Source: Candidatus Binatota bacterium (lineage in GTDB: Bacteria > Desulfobacterota > Binatia > UBA1149 > CAITLU01). Taken from it: DNA of 36,823 bases. This document shows positions 8,295 to 15,397 of this stretch, piece by piece. The translations under genes and the position numbers were made by a program. A model generated the notes under the pieces. The model was not told the DNA's origin. It saw only the letters and a program-made list of their open reading frames with translations, and did not search any database. The stretch is taken from NCBI GenBank assembly GCA_024276575.1, contig JAJRWY010000055.1:1-36823 (forward strand). The letters run 5' to 3'. The first letter of the stretch is position 1. Each line of letters opens with the position of its first letter.

Positions 8295-9601
8295 TGGCCG
8301 TTGGGCGGCTTCGCATAGAACCGGCACGGGCTCCGTTGCGCGGGCGCGTTTCGGTGCCTGGAGACAAATCCATTGCCCACCGTGCACTCATGTTCAACGC
8401 GGCGGCACGCGGCAGATCCCGGGTCAAGGGACTTCCTGGCGGAGCCGATGTCATGTCTACCTTGCGGGCTATGCAAAGCTTGGGTGCACACATAAGCCGA
8501 GAGAGCACTAGTGGGGACACCATCATCGAAGGCCGCGGGCTGGAGTTCTCGGTGCCTGCCGGACCCATCGACTGTGGGAACTCCGGAACCACCATGCGCT
8601 TGCTGAGTGGGTTACTGTCGGGGCAGGGCGGCCGTGCCGGGACTTCGCGTTTTGAACTCGATGGCGACTCTTCGTTACGCCGCCGTCCGATGGACAGGGT
8701 GGCACGTCCACTGGCGAAATTCGGTGCGGCCATCGAAACCTCCGGGGGGCGGGCGCCGATAGTCGTTCATGGCCGGCGTCTTCATGCGGCGGCTGTCAGC
8801 TTGGAAGTCGCTAGCGCTCAGTTGAAAAGCGCGTTGTTGTTGGCGGCCATTCAAGCCGAAGGCGAAAGCGAGATAATCGAGCCGGCGCTTTCGCGCGACC
8901 ATAGCGAGCGCATGTTGCAAGCAATGGGAGTGGACTTGGTGCGCGAGTCGTTGAGCCTGCGCGTGCGGGGCCCGGCGCTTCCGCACGCAGTCGACGTCGA
9001 GGTTTGCGGCGACCCTTCTTCGGCGGCCTTCCTGGCGGTCGCAGCGTCGATAGTCGAAGGCTCGGATGTGCTCATAGAAAACGTTTGTATCAATCCCACG
9101 CGCACCGGCTTCTTGAAAGTGCTTGAGCGTATGGGTGCCGACATCACTGTCGAAGCGGTTGAACGTAGCGGGGTCGAACCGAAGGGAAGCCTGCGAGTCA
9201 GGGGTGCGCGGCTGGAGGCTTTTCAGTTGAAGGCAGAGGAAGTTCCAGCGACCATTGACGAACTTCCCTTGCTTGCGGTTGCTGCGGCCTGTGCACAAGG
9301 CCGCTCGGTCATCGGCGGAGCCGGCGAACTCAGGGTGAAAGAGAGTGACCGGATAAGCTCGACTGTGGCCTTGCTCGAGTCGATTGGGGCTGAAGTATAC
9401 GAGCGGCCCGATGGCCTGGAGATTGTCGGTGGAGCGCTCGAAGGTGCGGCGGTCGTCGACGCCGCCGGCGACCATCGCTTGGTCATGAGTGCGGCGGTTG
9501 CGGGTTTGGCTTGCCGCCACCCGTTGGAGATCGGCGATATTTCGCCTGTCGCGGTGTCTTTCCCTGAGTTTTTTTCGGTTCTGGAGGGCCTGAGAGGGTG
9601 A
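8294..9601 (+). CDS. aroA: 3-phosphoshikimate 1-carboxyvinyltransferase (EPSP synthase)
   Basis: This shikimate pathway enzyme condenses shikimate 3-phosphate with phosphoenolpyruvate. Its 435 residues include GDKSIAHRALMFNAAARG near residue 24, DCGNSGTTMRLLSGLL near residue 95, SRDHSERML in the middle and KESDRI in the C-terminal half. The GTG start shares one base with the tyrA stop (TAGTG), and the 3' end overlaps cmk by 4 bases (GTGA), so translation is probably coupled along the operon. The loop reads GNSGTTMR; whether it belongs to class I or class II for inhibitor response was not resolved. Confidence 0.96.
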   Translation: MAVGRLRIEPARAPLRGRVSVPGDKSIAHRALMFNAAARGRSRVKGLPGGADVMSTLRAMQSLGAHISRESTSGDTIIEGRGLEFSVPAGPIDCGNSGTTMRLLSGLLSGQGGRAGTSRFELDGDSSLRRRPMDRVARPLAKFGAAIETSGGRAPIVVHGRRLHAAAVSLEVASAQLKSALLLAAIQAEGESEIIEPALSRDHSERMLQAMGVDLVRESLSLRVRGPALPHAVDVEVCGDPSSAAFLAVAASIVEGSDVLIENVCINPTRTGFLKVLERMGADITVEAVERSGVEPKGSLRVRGARLEAFQLKAEEVPATIDELPLLAVAAACAQGRSVIGGAGELRVKESDRISSTVALLESIGAEVYERPDGLEIVGGALEGAAVVDAAGDHRLVMSAAVAGLACRHPLEIGDISPVAVSFPEFFSVLEGLRG

Positions 9602-10335
9602 GTAAGCAGTGTTTTGTGATTGCCGTGGACGGTCCCGCTGGGGCCGGAAAATCCTCGACATCCAAGCGTGTCGCCCGCCGCTTGGGCTATGTTTACGTGG
9701 ATTCCGGTGCTCTGTATCGTTGTGTGGCACTGGCTGCGCTGGAATCCGGAACCCCGCTCGATGACGAGGAAGCGCTGGGCCGCCTGATAGCCGGCCTAGA
9801 GGTCGAGACCTTTTGCGAAGGAACTCGATTTCGGCTGAACAATCACGATGTTAGCGAGGCAATTCGAAGCCAAAAGGTTAGTGATGCAGCGTCGCGCACT
9901 TCGGCCTGTTCGGTGGTTCGCCAAGCTCTGCTGCAGTGGCAGCGAGACGCGGTGGCCCCCCCGGGAGCGGTCGTCGAGGGCCGCGATATCGGTACGGTGG
10001 TCTTTCCCGATGCCGATCTGAAGATTTTTTTGTGCGCAGACGCCAAGGAAAGAGCCCGGCGCCGTGCGGCCGAGCAGCAGTCCGGGGCTGCACCGGGGGG
10101 GGCTGAGCAGGTCCTGGGGCGTGGCGCAGGGCCTGCGAGTGAGCACAGCGCTGAGGCTCATGTGGCGGGCGTGGAGCGCGATATCGCGGAAAGGGACTGC
10201 CGGGATAGTTCTCGCAAGCTGGCACCGCTCAAGGCGGCCAGCGACGCAGTGGTGATAGACTCCACCGATATCGATCTGGAAACCGTGGTAGAGCGGGTCC
10301 TGGCCGAGGTCGAGCGCGTACGGTCTCGCAATTAA
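9598..10335 (+). CDS. cmk: Cytidylate kinase
   Basis: Cmk phosphorylates CMP and dCMP with ATP. The P-loop GPAGAGKSS is near residue 12, followed by YVDSGALYR, the GRDIGTVVFPDAD motif and ERARRRA. Between the lid helix (RRRAAEQ) and the conserved AERD-x-RDSSR segment the protein has a Gly/Ala/Glu-rich insertion of roughly 20 residues, so it is 245 residues rather than about 220-230. The insertion keeps the frame and the downstream motifs are intact, so the enzyme is expected to be functional. The cmk-rpsA neighbourhood is widely conserved in proteobacteria. Confidence 0.95.
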   Translation: MSKQCFVIAVDGPAGAGKSSTSKRVARRLGYVYVDSGALYRCVALAALESGTPLDDEEALGRLIAGLEVETFCEGTRFRLNNHDVSEAIRSQKVSDAASRTSACSVVRQALLQWQRDAVAPPGAVVEGRDIGTVVFPDADLKIFLCADAKERARRRAAEQQSGAAPGGAEQVLGRGAGPASEHSAEAHVAGVERDIAERDCRDSSRKLAPLKAASDAVVIDSTDIDLETVVERVLAEVERVRSRN

Positions 10336-10393
10336 CCTGAAAAGAAAGGCTTTTCCCTTGAATCGGGGGGCCGTGGGGGTTATGCACCTGTTT

Positions 10394-10410
10394 GCTGCCT
10401 AACTGGCAGC
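10394..10410 (+). promoter_or_regulatory. Hairpin in the rpsA leader
   Basis: GCTGCC (10394-10399), a TAACT loop and GGCAGC (10405-10410) form a perfect 6-bp stem ending 4 bases before the Shine-Dalgarno AGGAGG (10415-10420). In Escherichia coli the rpsA leader folds into hairpins and S1 represses its own translation. A similar role here is inference. Confidence 0.4.
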
Positions 10411-10414
10411 CGCT

Positions 10415-10420
10415 AGGAGG
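10415..10420 (+). promoter_or_regulatory. Ribosome binding site of rpsA
   Basis: AGGAGG lies 10 bases before ATG 10431. It settles the start against an in-frame upstream start at 10392, which would place the hairpin and this site inside the coding region. Confidence 0.8.
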
Positions 10421-10430
10421 CGTCTTTTTA

Positions 10431-12167
10431 ATGCAAGAGGAGAAAGTTCAACACGATCGGATAGAGCAGGAGGGGATGGAGAGTTTTTCCGATCTTTTCG
10501 AAGCATCCGTAACCCCGGTCCAAGTCGGCGACATCGTCAAAGGTTCCATCGTTGCCATCGACAAGGATACGGTTACTGTAGACATTGGTTATAAATCCGA
10601 GGGCGTCATCCCGCTCAAGGAATTTCGCACGCAAGGCGAGGAGATCAGCGTCTCCGAGGGAGACGAACTCGACGTCTATGTCGAATCGACCGGAGGCGAC
10701 AGTGGGGAGCTGAGGCTTTCCTTCGAGCGCGCCCGTGAGTCGACCGTATGGAAAGCGATCGAAGAGGCCTACCAGGCATCCGGCCCCGTGCAGGGGACCA
10801 TCGTCGGCAGAGTCAAGGGCGGTTTGAAAGTCGACCTTGGTGTTTCCGCATTCCTGCCCGGCTCCCACGTCGACATCAGGCCCACCCGCAGCCTTGAACG
10901 TTATGTAGGCGAGACCATGGAGTTCGCCGTTCTCAAGTTCAACCGGGCACGCGGCAATGTCGTAGTTTCGCGCAAAGCATTGCTTGAGAAAGAGCAGGCG
11001 GTCTTGCGCGAAGAAACTCTGAAGGTCATCGAAGAAGGCGTCATTCTGGAAGGGGTGGTGAAGAACGTGACCGACTACGGGGCCTTCGTGGACCTCGGCG
11101 GCATCGACGGCCTTCTTCACGTCACCGATATGTCCTGGGGGAGAGTCAGCCATCCGTCGAAGGTGGTTTCTTCCGGCGATGTTTTACGCGTTGTCGTGCT
11201 CAAGTATGATCCCGAGGCCAAGCGCATTTCACTGGGACTCAAGCAGCTTCACGACGATCCGTGGATGACCATCGCCGAGCGCCTGTTCCCCGGTAGCCGC
11301 GTGCGCGGCAAAGCAGTCAGCCTTACCGACTACGGCGCTTTTATAGAGATCGAAGAAGGCGTGGAAGGATTGGTTCACGTCTCGGAGATGTCGTGGACAA
11401 AGCGAGTCACCCATCCTTCGCAGATCCTCAGTATCGGTGAGGAAGTGGATGTGGTGGTGCTGGCTCTGGACCCGGAGAACCGGCGTATTTCGTTAGGTCT
11501 CAAACAAGTTTCGCCTAATCCTTGGGAACTGCTGCCGATCGAACATCCAGTGGGCACCCGGGTTTCCGGCAAGGTCACGAGCCTCACCGATTTCGGTGTG
11601 TTCGTCAATGTCAAAGAAGGCATCGACGGGTTGATCCACATTTCCGACCTGCACTGGACCAAGAAGGTCAAGCATCCCTCGGAACTGCTCAAGAAGGGCG
11701 ACGAGGTCGAAGCGGTGGTCCTGGCCATTGATGTTTCCAACGAGCGCTTGTCTCTGGGGCTTAAGCAGGCCCAGGAAGACCCTTGGGAGAATATGGCGGC
11801 CCGCTATCCGGTGGGCACCCGCATTCACGGGAAGGTCACCAACGTGACGGACTTCGGCGTTTTCGTAGGCATCGAGGACGGAATCGAAGGCCTCGTGCAT
11901 GTTCCACAGCTATCGCGTGAGCGCGTGGAAAATCCGCGCGATCTTTTCCAGCCGGGCACCGAGTTGGAAGCCGAAGTCACGCAGGTCGACAACCGAGAGC
12001 GTCGCATCTCTCTTAGCATACGCTCGCTAATTCATTCCGCCGAAAAAGAAGAGATGCAGCAGTACATGGCGGATAGTAGTAGCGGTTCGCACTTTTCTTT
12101 GGGCGATGTGCTCAATGCGGAGATCGGCGCGAAGAAAGCGGATGCGGACGACGACAGCACCGAATGA
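10431..12167 (+). CDS. rpsA: 30S ribosomal protein S1
   Basis: S1 binds mRNA and helps the small subunit initiate on structured or weakly led messages. The 578-residue protein contains six S1/OB repeats. The first two are diverged (around VQVGDIVKGSIV and PVQGTIVGRVKGGLKV), as in other proteobacterial S1 proteins. Repeats three to six share the pattern V-x-NVTDYGAFVDL / SLTDFGVFVNV followed by G-x-x-GLxHxSxxxW and SLGLKQ. The C-terminus is acidic. A short hairpin (GCTAC-GAA-GTAGC, 12168-12180) follows the stop immediately but has no T-run, so it is not a clear terminator. Confidence 0.97.
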   Translation: MQEEKVQHDRIEQEGMESFSDLFEASVTPVQVGDIVKGSIVAIDKDTVTVDIGYKSEGVIPLKEFRTQGEEISVSEGDELDVYVESTGGDSGELRLSFERARESTVWKAIEEAYQASGPVQGTIVGRVKGGLKVDLGVSAFLPGSHVDIRPTRSLERYVGETMEFAVLKFNRARGNVVVSRKALLEKEQAVLREETLKVIEEGVILEGVVKNVTDYGAFVDLGGIDGLLHVTDMSWGRVSHPSKVVSSGDVLRVVVLKYDPEAKRISLGLKQLHDDPWMTIAERLFPGSRVRGKAVSLTDYGAFIEIEEGVEGLVHVSEMSWTKRVTHPSQILSIGEEVDVVVLALDPENRRISLGLKQVSPNPWELLPIEHPVGTRVSGKVTSLTDFGVFVNVKEGIDGLIHISDLHWTKKVKHPSELLKKGDEVEAVVLAIDVSNERLSLGLKQAQEDPWENMAARYPVGTRIHGKVTNVTDFGVFVGIEDGIEGLVHVPQLSRERVENPRDLFQPGTELEAEVTQVDNRERRISLSIRSLIHSAEKEEMQQYMADSSSGSHFSLGDVLNAEIGAKKADADDDSTE

Positions 12168-12189
12168 GCTACGAAGTAGCGGCTGCCGG

Positions 12190-12219
12190 TTGACGGATGG
12201 CCGGGCTTCGGAGTAATTC
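12190..12219 (+). promoter_or_regulatory. Possible sigma-70 promoter for ihfB
   Basis: TTGACG (12190-12195) is separated by 18 bases from TAATTC (12214-12219), about 30 bases before the ihfB start. The -10 match is poor, so this is weak support for a separate promoter. Confidence 0.25.
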
Positions 12220-12247
12220 TGCGGTGACTAATTGAGGTGGCGATCAG

Positions 12248-12586
12248 ATGACAAAAAGGGATTTGATCGACGAAATCGTCAGGCTATATCCGGTTTATTC
12301 GCGGCGAGAAGCCGAGGTTATAGTCAATTCGGTTTTCGAAAGCATGACCGAGGCGCTCTGTAGAGGAGACCGTATCGAGATCCGTGGTTTCGGAAGCTTC
12401 GTCGTCAAGCACCGTAAGGCGCGCGAGGGACGCAACCCCAAGACCGGAGAGATCGTGGCGGTGGGTTCCAAGCGCGTTCCTTTCTTCAAGGTCGGTAAGG
12501 AACTGAAAAACCGGGTGGATAGCCGCTCACCGGACGCAGCGGTAGCGCCGGCGGCCGAACCCGTGGAAGACAGCGCCCCTGTTTGA
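12248..12586 (+). CDS. ihfB: Integration host factor / HU family protein, IHF beta-like
   Basis: This small DNA-bending nucleoid protein of 112 residues starts with MTKRDLIDEIV and contains GDRIEIRGFGSFVV, typical of IHF beta. The DNA-contacting arm GRNPKTGE (about residues 61-68) and KVGKELK near the end of the core follow. A roughly 20-residue Ala/Pro/Glu/Asp-rich tail extends beyond the usual IHF length. ATG 12248 has GAGGTGG upstream. The position right after rpsA is the classical ihfB location. A homodimeric HU-like role cannot be excluded, since no alpha subunit gene is in view. Confidence 0.93.
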   Translation: MTKRDLIDEIVRLYPVYSRREAEVIVNSVFESMTEALCRGDRIEIRGFGSFVVKHRKAREGRNPKTGEIVAVGSKRVPFFKVGKELKNRVDSRSPDAAVAPAAEPVEDSAPV

Positions 12587-12821
12587 AGCGGGGCCGGAGC
12601 GGGTGTGAAGCTGCCGGCGGCCTGTAAGCTGCCGGACCTGACGTGCATGACTGCTTTGCTCGGGTTCGTACGGGTCGGGCCCTTCCCACAGCACTGCTGT
12701 TTCGATGTCGTTGCCCTGGAATTAGGGTCGAGGGATTGGCTGGGCGGCTCTTTTCGAGGGTGGCCTGTGGCGGGGCTTGCGGTGGCTGCAGCGGTGCCGC
12801 TCTTTGGATAGAGGCTGACGA

Positions 12822-13319
12822 GTGAGAGTACTATGGGCGCCTTGGCGCCTGTCATATGTTTCCACGGCGGGTAGTGATAGCGGCTGCATTTTATGTGAAA
12901 AGCCTGCGCTCGAGTTACCCGGCGACCGGCGCGAAGGGCTGGTGTTGAAAAGCAACCGCTATAGCAGCGTCTTGATGAATCTCTACCCCTATTCCAACGG
13001 ACACCTGATGGTCGCGCCGCGAGATCACAGCGCCGATTTTTCTGCGCTCGATGCATCAACGTTGGCGGCTCTTCAGCAAGACTTGCAGTTGGCGGTTTCG
13101 GTGCTCGACAAGGCCTACAAGCCTTCGGGGTTCAATCTGGGGATGAACCTAGGCCGTTGTGCCGGTGCCGGCATCGACGACCATATGCACTGGCACGTGG
13201 TCCCACGCTGGGAAGGTGACACCAACTTCATGCCGGTGCTTGCCGATACCAAAGCGATCCCCGAGCATCTTCTGGCGTCATATGACCGCTTGCTGCCCCT
13301 ATTCGAGGAAGCCCAATGA
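12822..13319 (+). CDS. HIT family protein, Ap4A phosphorylase-like
   Basis: This 165-residue histidine-triad nucleotide hydrolase or transferase has its active-site triad in DDHMHWHVVPRW (H-x-H-x-H). The N-terminal LWAPWR segment followed by a CILC pair, and LYPYSNGHLMVAP, resemble the bacterial Ap4A phosphorylase-type HIT proteins. The likely substrates are dinucleoside polyphosphates such as Ap4A, but this is a family-level assignment. The start is GTG 12822. The gene ends in an ATGA overlap with the next gene. The 235 bases between ihfB and this gene hold no convincing coding region, only a 10-base direct repeat AAGCTGCCGG. Confidence 0.88.
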   Translation: MRVLWAPWRLSYVSTAGSDSGCILCEKPALELPGDRREGLVLKSNRYSSVLMNLYPYSNGHLMVAPRDHSADFSALDASTLAALQQDLQLAVSVLDKAYKPSGFNLGMNLGRCAGAGIDDHMHWHVVPRWEGDTNFMPVLADTKAIPEHLLASYDRLLPLFEEAQ

Positions 13320-13729
13320 AAATCATCTCCCGTCTTCTTTACGCTATTGTGACGATCGCCGGCGTGGTTCTCGCCAGTATGAACATGCAACTGGTCAAGG
13401 TGACGTATCTTCCGGCGCTCGAGATTTCTCCCGTTCCGGAGGGAGCATACTTCGAGTTTCCGTTGGCTTTGTTGCTACTTGCGGTACTGGTCGCCGGGGT
13501 GCTGATCGCCGGTTTGGGGACGTTGCTGGAGCACATTCGATTGCGAGCCGGTTTACGCAAACAAAGCAAGTTGAACGCGCGATTGGAGCAGGAACTCGAC
13601 AGCGCCAGAGCCGCGCTCGAGGCCGCCAACGCCCGGGCCGACGAGGCCTCGCGGCGGGCCGAAGTGTCTTCCGGTGGTGGCGAAGACACCGTTGAGGAAC
13701 TCGAATCCCCGGAGCGAGATCCGGTCTGA
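13316..13729 (+). CDS. LapA-domain (DUF1049) inner membrane protein
   Basis: This 137-residue protein has two predicted membrane segments (about residues 4-22 and 42-66) separated by a short region, then a charged Ala/Arg/Glu-rich coiled coil (about 72-115) and an acidic tail. This is the LapA/YciS layout; in Escherichia coli LapA works with LapB to control lipopolysaccharide synthesis, and lapA follows ihfB there as well. Here a HIT gene intervenes and no lapB follows, so only the domain assignment is firm. It overlaps the HIT gene by 4 bases. Confidence 0.8.
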   Translation: MKIISRLLYAIVTIAGVVLASMNMQLVKVTYLPALEISPVPEGAYFEFPLALLLLAVLVAGVLIAGLGTLLEHIRLRAGLRKQSKLNARLEQELDSARAALEAANARADEASRRAEVSSGGGEDTVEELESPERDPV

Positions 13730-13765
13730 GGCGTGCCGGTTCGAGAGGCTCATGGCCACCAATGG

Positions 13766-13778
13766 CTAGAGTGTCTAG
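13766..13778. promoter_or_regulatory. Small inverted repeat upstream of the AAA+ gene
   Basis: CTAGA-GTG-TCTAG is a perfect inverted repeat in the 213-base gap between the LapA-domain gene and the AAA+ ATPase. A second repeat, CCGGC-CGCCT-GCCGG followed by a T-rich patch, lies about 70 bases further on. Either may be an operator or a weak terminator; no promoter consensus was found with confidence. Confidence 0.25.
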
Positions 13779-13942
13779 ATTGTCCCGCGCGGCTTGGGCC
13801 GGACGTGTGCAGGCAAGGCTGATAGCGTGTCTTTGTTAGCGCGTCGCCGGCCGCCTGCCGGTGAATTTTACAGCACGGCTTCGGCGCTGCGCAATGGGCC
13901 GGGTGCTCGCACAGGCGGGTATAGCACGTTGCCGGGACGTCG

Positions 13943-15361
13943 ATGCCCTCTTATAGTGGCGCGGTGACACATCTACTAGCCTCTACCCTCGGCCAGCTAA
14001 AAGAGTCCGGATACCTCGCACGCGGAGTTCGTGAAGAAATGCGCAGTAACTTGTTGGCGCGCATGGAACGCGGTGGCGATGAGGCGGGGCCTCTATTCCC
14101 TTCCATAATCGGCTACGAAGACAGTGTAATCCCCGAACTGGAGAATGCCGTGCTTTGCGGGCACCACATCGTCTTGCTCGGTGAGCGGGGGCAAGCCAAG
14201 ACGCGCCTGATTCGCGCCCTGTTGTCTTTGCTCGACGAAGCGGTCCCGGTAGTTGCCGGCTGCGAGATAAACGACGATCCCTGTAGGCCCGTTTGCGCGT
14301 CATGCCGGCGGCGGCTTGAGGAGTCGGGGGATGGGCTTCCCGTAGAATGGATAGGCCGCGAGCAACGCTACGGCGAGAAACTGGCGACGCCGGATGTCTC
14401 GATTGCGGACCTGGTCGGCGAGATCGATCCGGTGAAGATAGCGGAAGGCCGCTATCTGGCGGACGAGGAGGCGGTTCATTTCGGCCTAGTCCCGCGCAGC
14501 AACCGGGGCATCTTTGCGATCAACGAACTGCCGGATCTGGCCGAGAAGGTGCAAGTAGGGCTATTTAACTTAATGGAGGAGCGTGACCTTCAGATAAAGG
14601 GTTACAAGATACGGCTCCCTCTTGACGTGCTGATCGTGGCCACTGCGAACCCCGAGGACTACACCAGCCGTGGCCGTATAGTCACGCCGCTCAAGGACCG
14701 CTTCGACGTGCAGATCCGCACTCACTACCCGAAGAGCAGGGAGCATGAGATGCGGATCATGGAGCAGGAGGCTAGGTTCGCCGTATCGCCGGAGCTGCCT
14801 CTACGGGTTCCGGATTTCATCAAGGAGATTATCGCCGCTTTCACGATGGAGGCGCGCCGGGCTCCGGAGGTCAGCCAGTCTTCAGGGGTCAGCGTCCGCG
14901 TCAGCATCAATAATTATGAAACGGTAATTGCCAATGCCGAGAAACGCGCCGTTGCTTGCGGCGAGACGGAAATCGTTCCGCGCATCTCTGACTTGCCTTC
15001 CATGTTCGCTTCCACCAACGGCAAGCTCGAACTCGAATATGGCGCCGACGAGGCAGGCGAGGCCGGAGGGGGAGCGCTTGTGGATCGCTTGCTCGGTTGC
15101 GCGGTCAAGAGCGTGTTTGACGAACGGGTGGATCCCGAGAGGCTTGTCCCGGTGGTGGACTACATGAGCGAAGGCTGGGGCGTTGCGGTGTCTGATGCGA
15201 TGCCTTCCGCGCTTTACCAGGAAGGCATCGCCTCCATACGTGGACTCAAGGACGTCATCGACGCCTTGGGTTCCTTCGAAAGCCCGGGCCTGATGGCCTC
15301 CGCGGCCGAATTCGTTCTCGAGGGGCTTCATCTAAACGAGAAGCTGAACCGTGAGCGTTAA
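13943..15361 (+). CDS. AAA+ ATPase of the MoxR / magnesium-chelatase I-like group
   Basis: This 472-residue ATPase has a Walker A GERGQAKT (80-87, K86). The Walker B segment reads GIFAINELPDL, with N194 where Asp is usual and E195 retained. A sensor-1 ATANPEDY and an arginine-rich TPLKDRF follow. A four-cysteine cluster, C107-x6-C114-x3-C118-x2-C121, lies between Walker A and Walker B and may bind zinc. It resembles the actinobacterial Rv0958-type proteins that databases label magnesium chelatase, but no chlorophyll or cobalamin genes are near. The next gene encodes a VWA partner, as is usual for MoxR-type ATPases, which act as chaperones for assembly or metal insertion. The exact client is unknown. 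The start at ATG 13943 has a weak ribosome site. Confidence 0.85.
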   Translation: MPSYSGAVTHLLASTLGQLKESGYLARGVREEMRSNLLARMERGGDEAGPLFPSIIGYEDSVIPELENAVLCGHHIVLLGERGQAKTRLIRALLSLLDEAVPVVAGCEINDDPCRPVCASCRRRLEESGDGLPVEWIGREQRYGEKLATPDVSIADLVGEIDPVKIAEGRYLADEEAVHFGLVPRSNRGIFAINELPDLAEKVQVGLFNLMEERDLQIKGYKIRLPLDVLIVATANPEDYTSRGRIVTPLKDRFDVQIRTHYPKSREHEMRIMEQEARFAVSPELPLRVPDFIKEIIAAFTMEARRAPEVSQSSGVSVRVSINNYETVIANAEKRAVACGETEIVPRISDLPSMFASTNGKLELEYGADEAGEAGGGALVDRLLGCAVKSVFDERVDPERLVPVVDYMSEGWGVAVSDAMPSALYQEGIASIRGLKDVIDALGSFESPGLMASAAEFVLEGLHLNEKLNRER

Positions 15362-15397
15362 GGCGGACGTTTGAGCTATTCGCTCTGAGGCCGGCAC

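Noticed and set aside
8675-9730. 351-codon minus-strand open frame opposite aroA and cmk
   Set aside because: It is antisense to two clearly conserved enzymes and has no recognisable motif; long antisense frames are common in GC-rich genes.
12605-12811. 68-codon GTG open frame between ihfB and the HIT gene
   Set aside because: No recognisable domain or ribosome site; the mildly hydrophobic end could be chance in GC-rich DNA.
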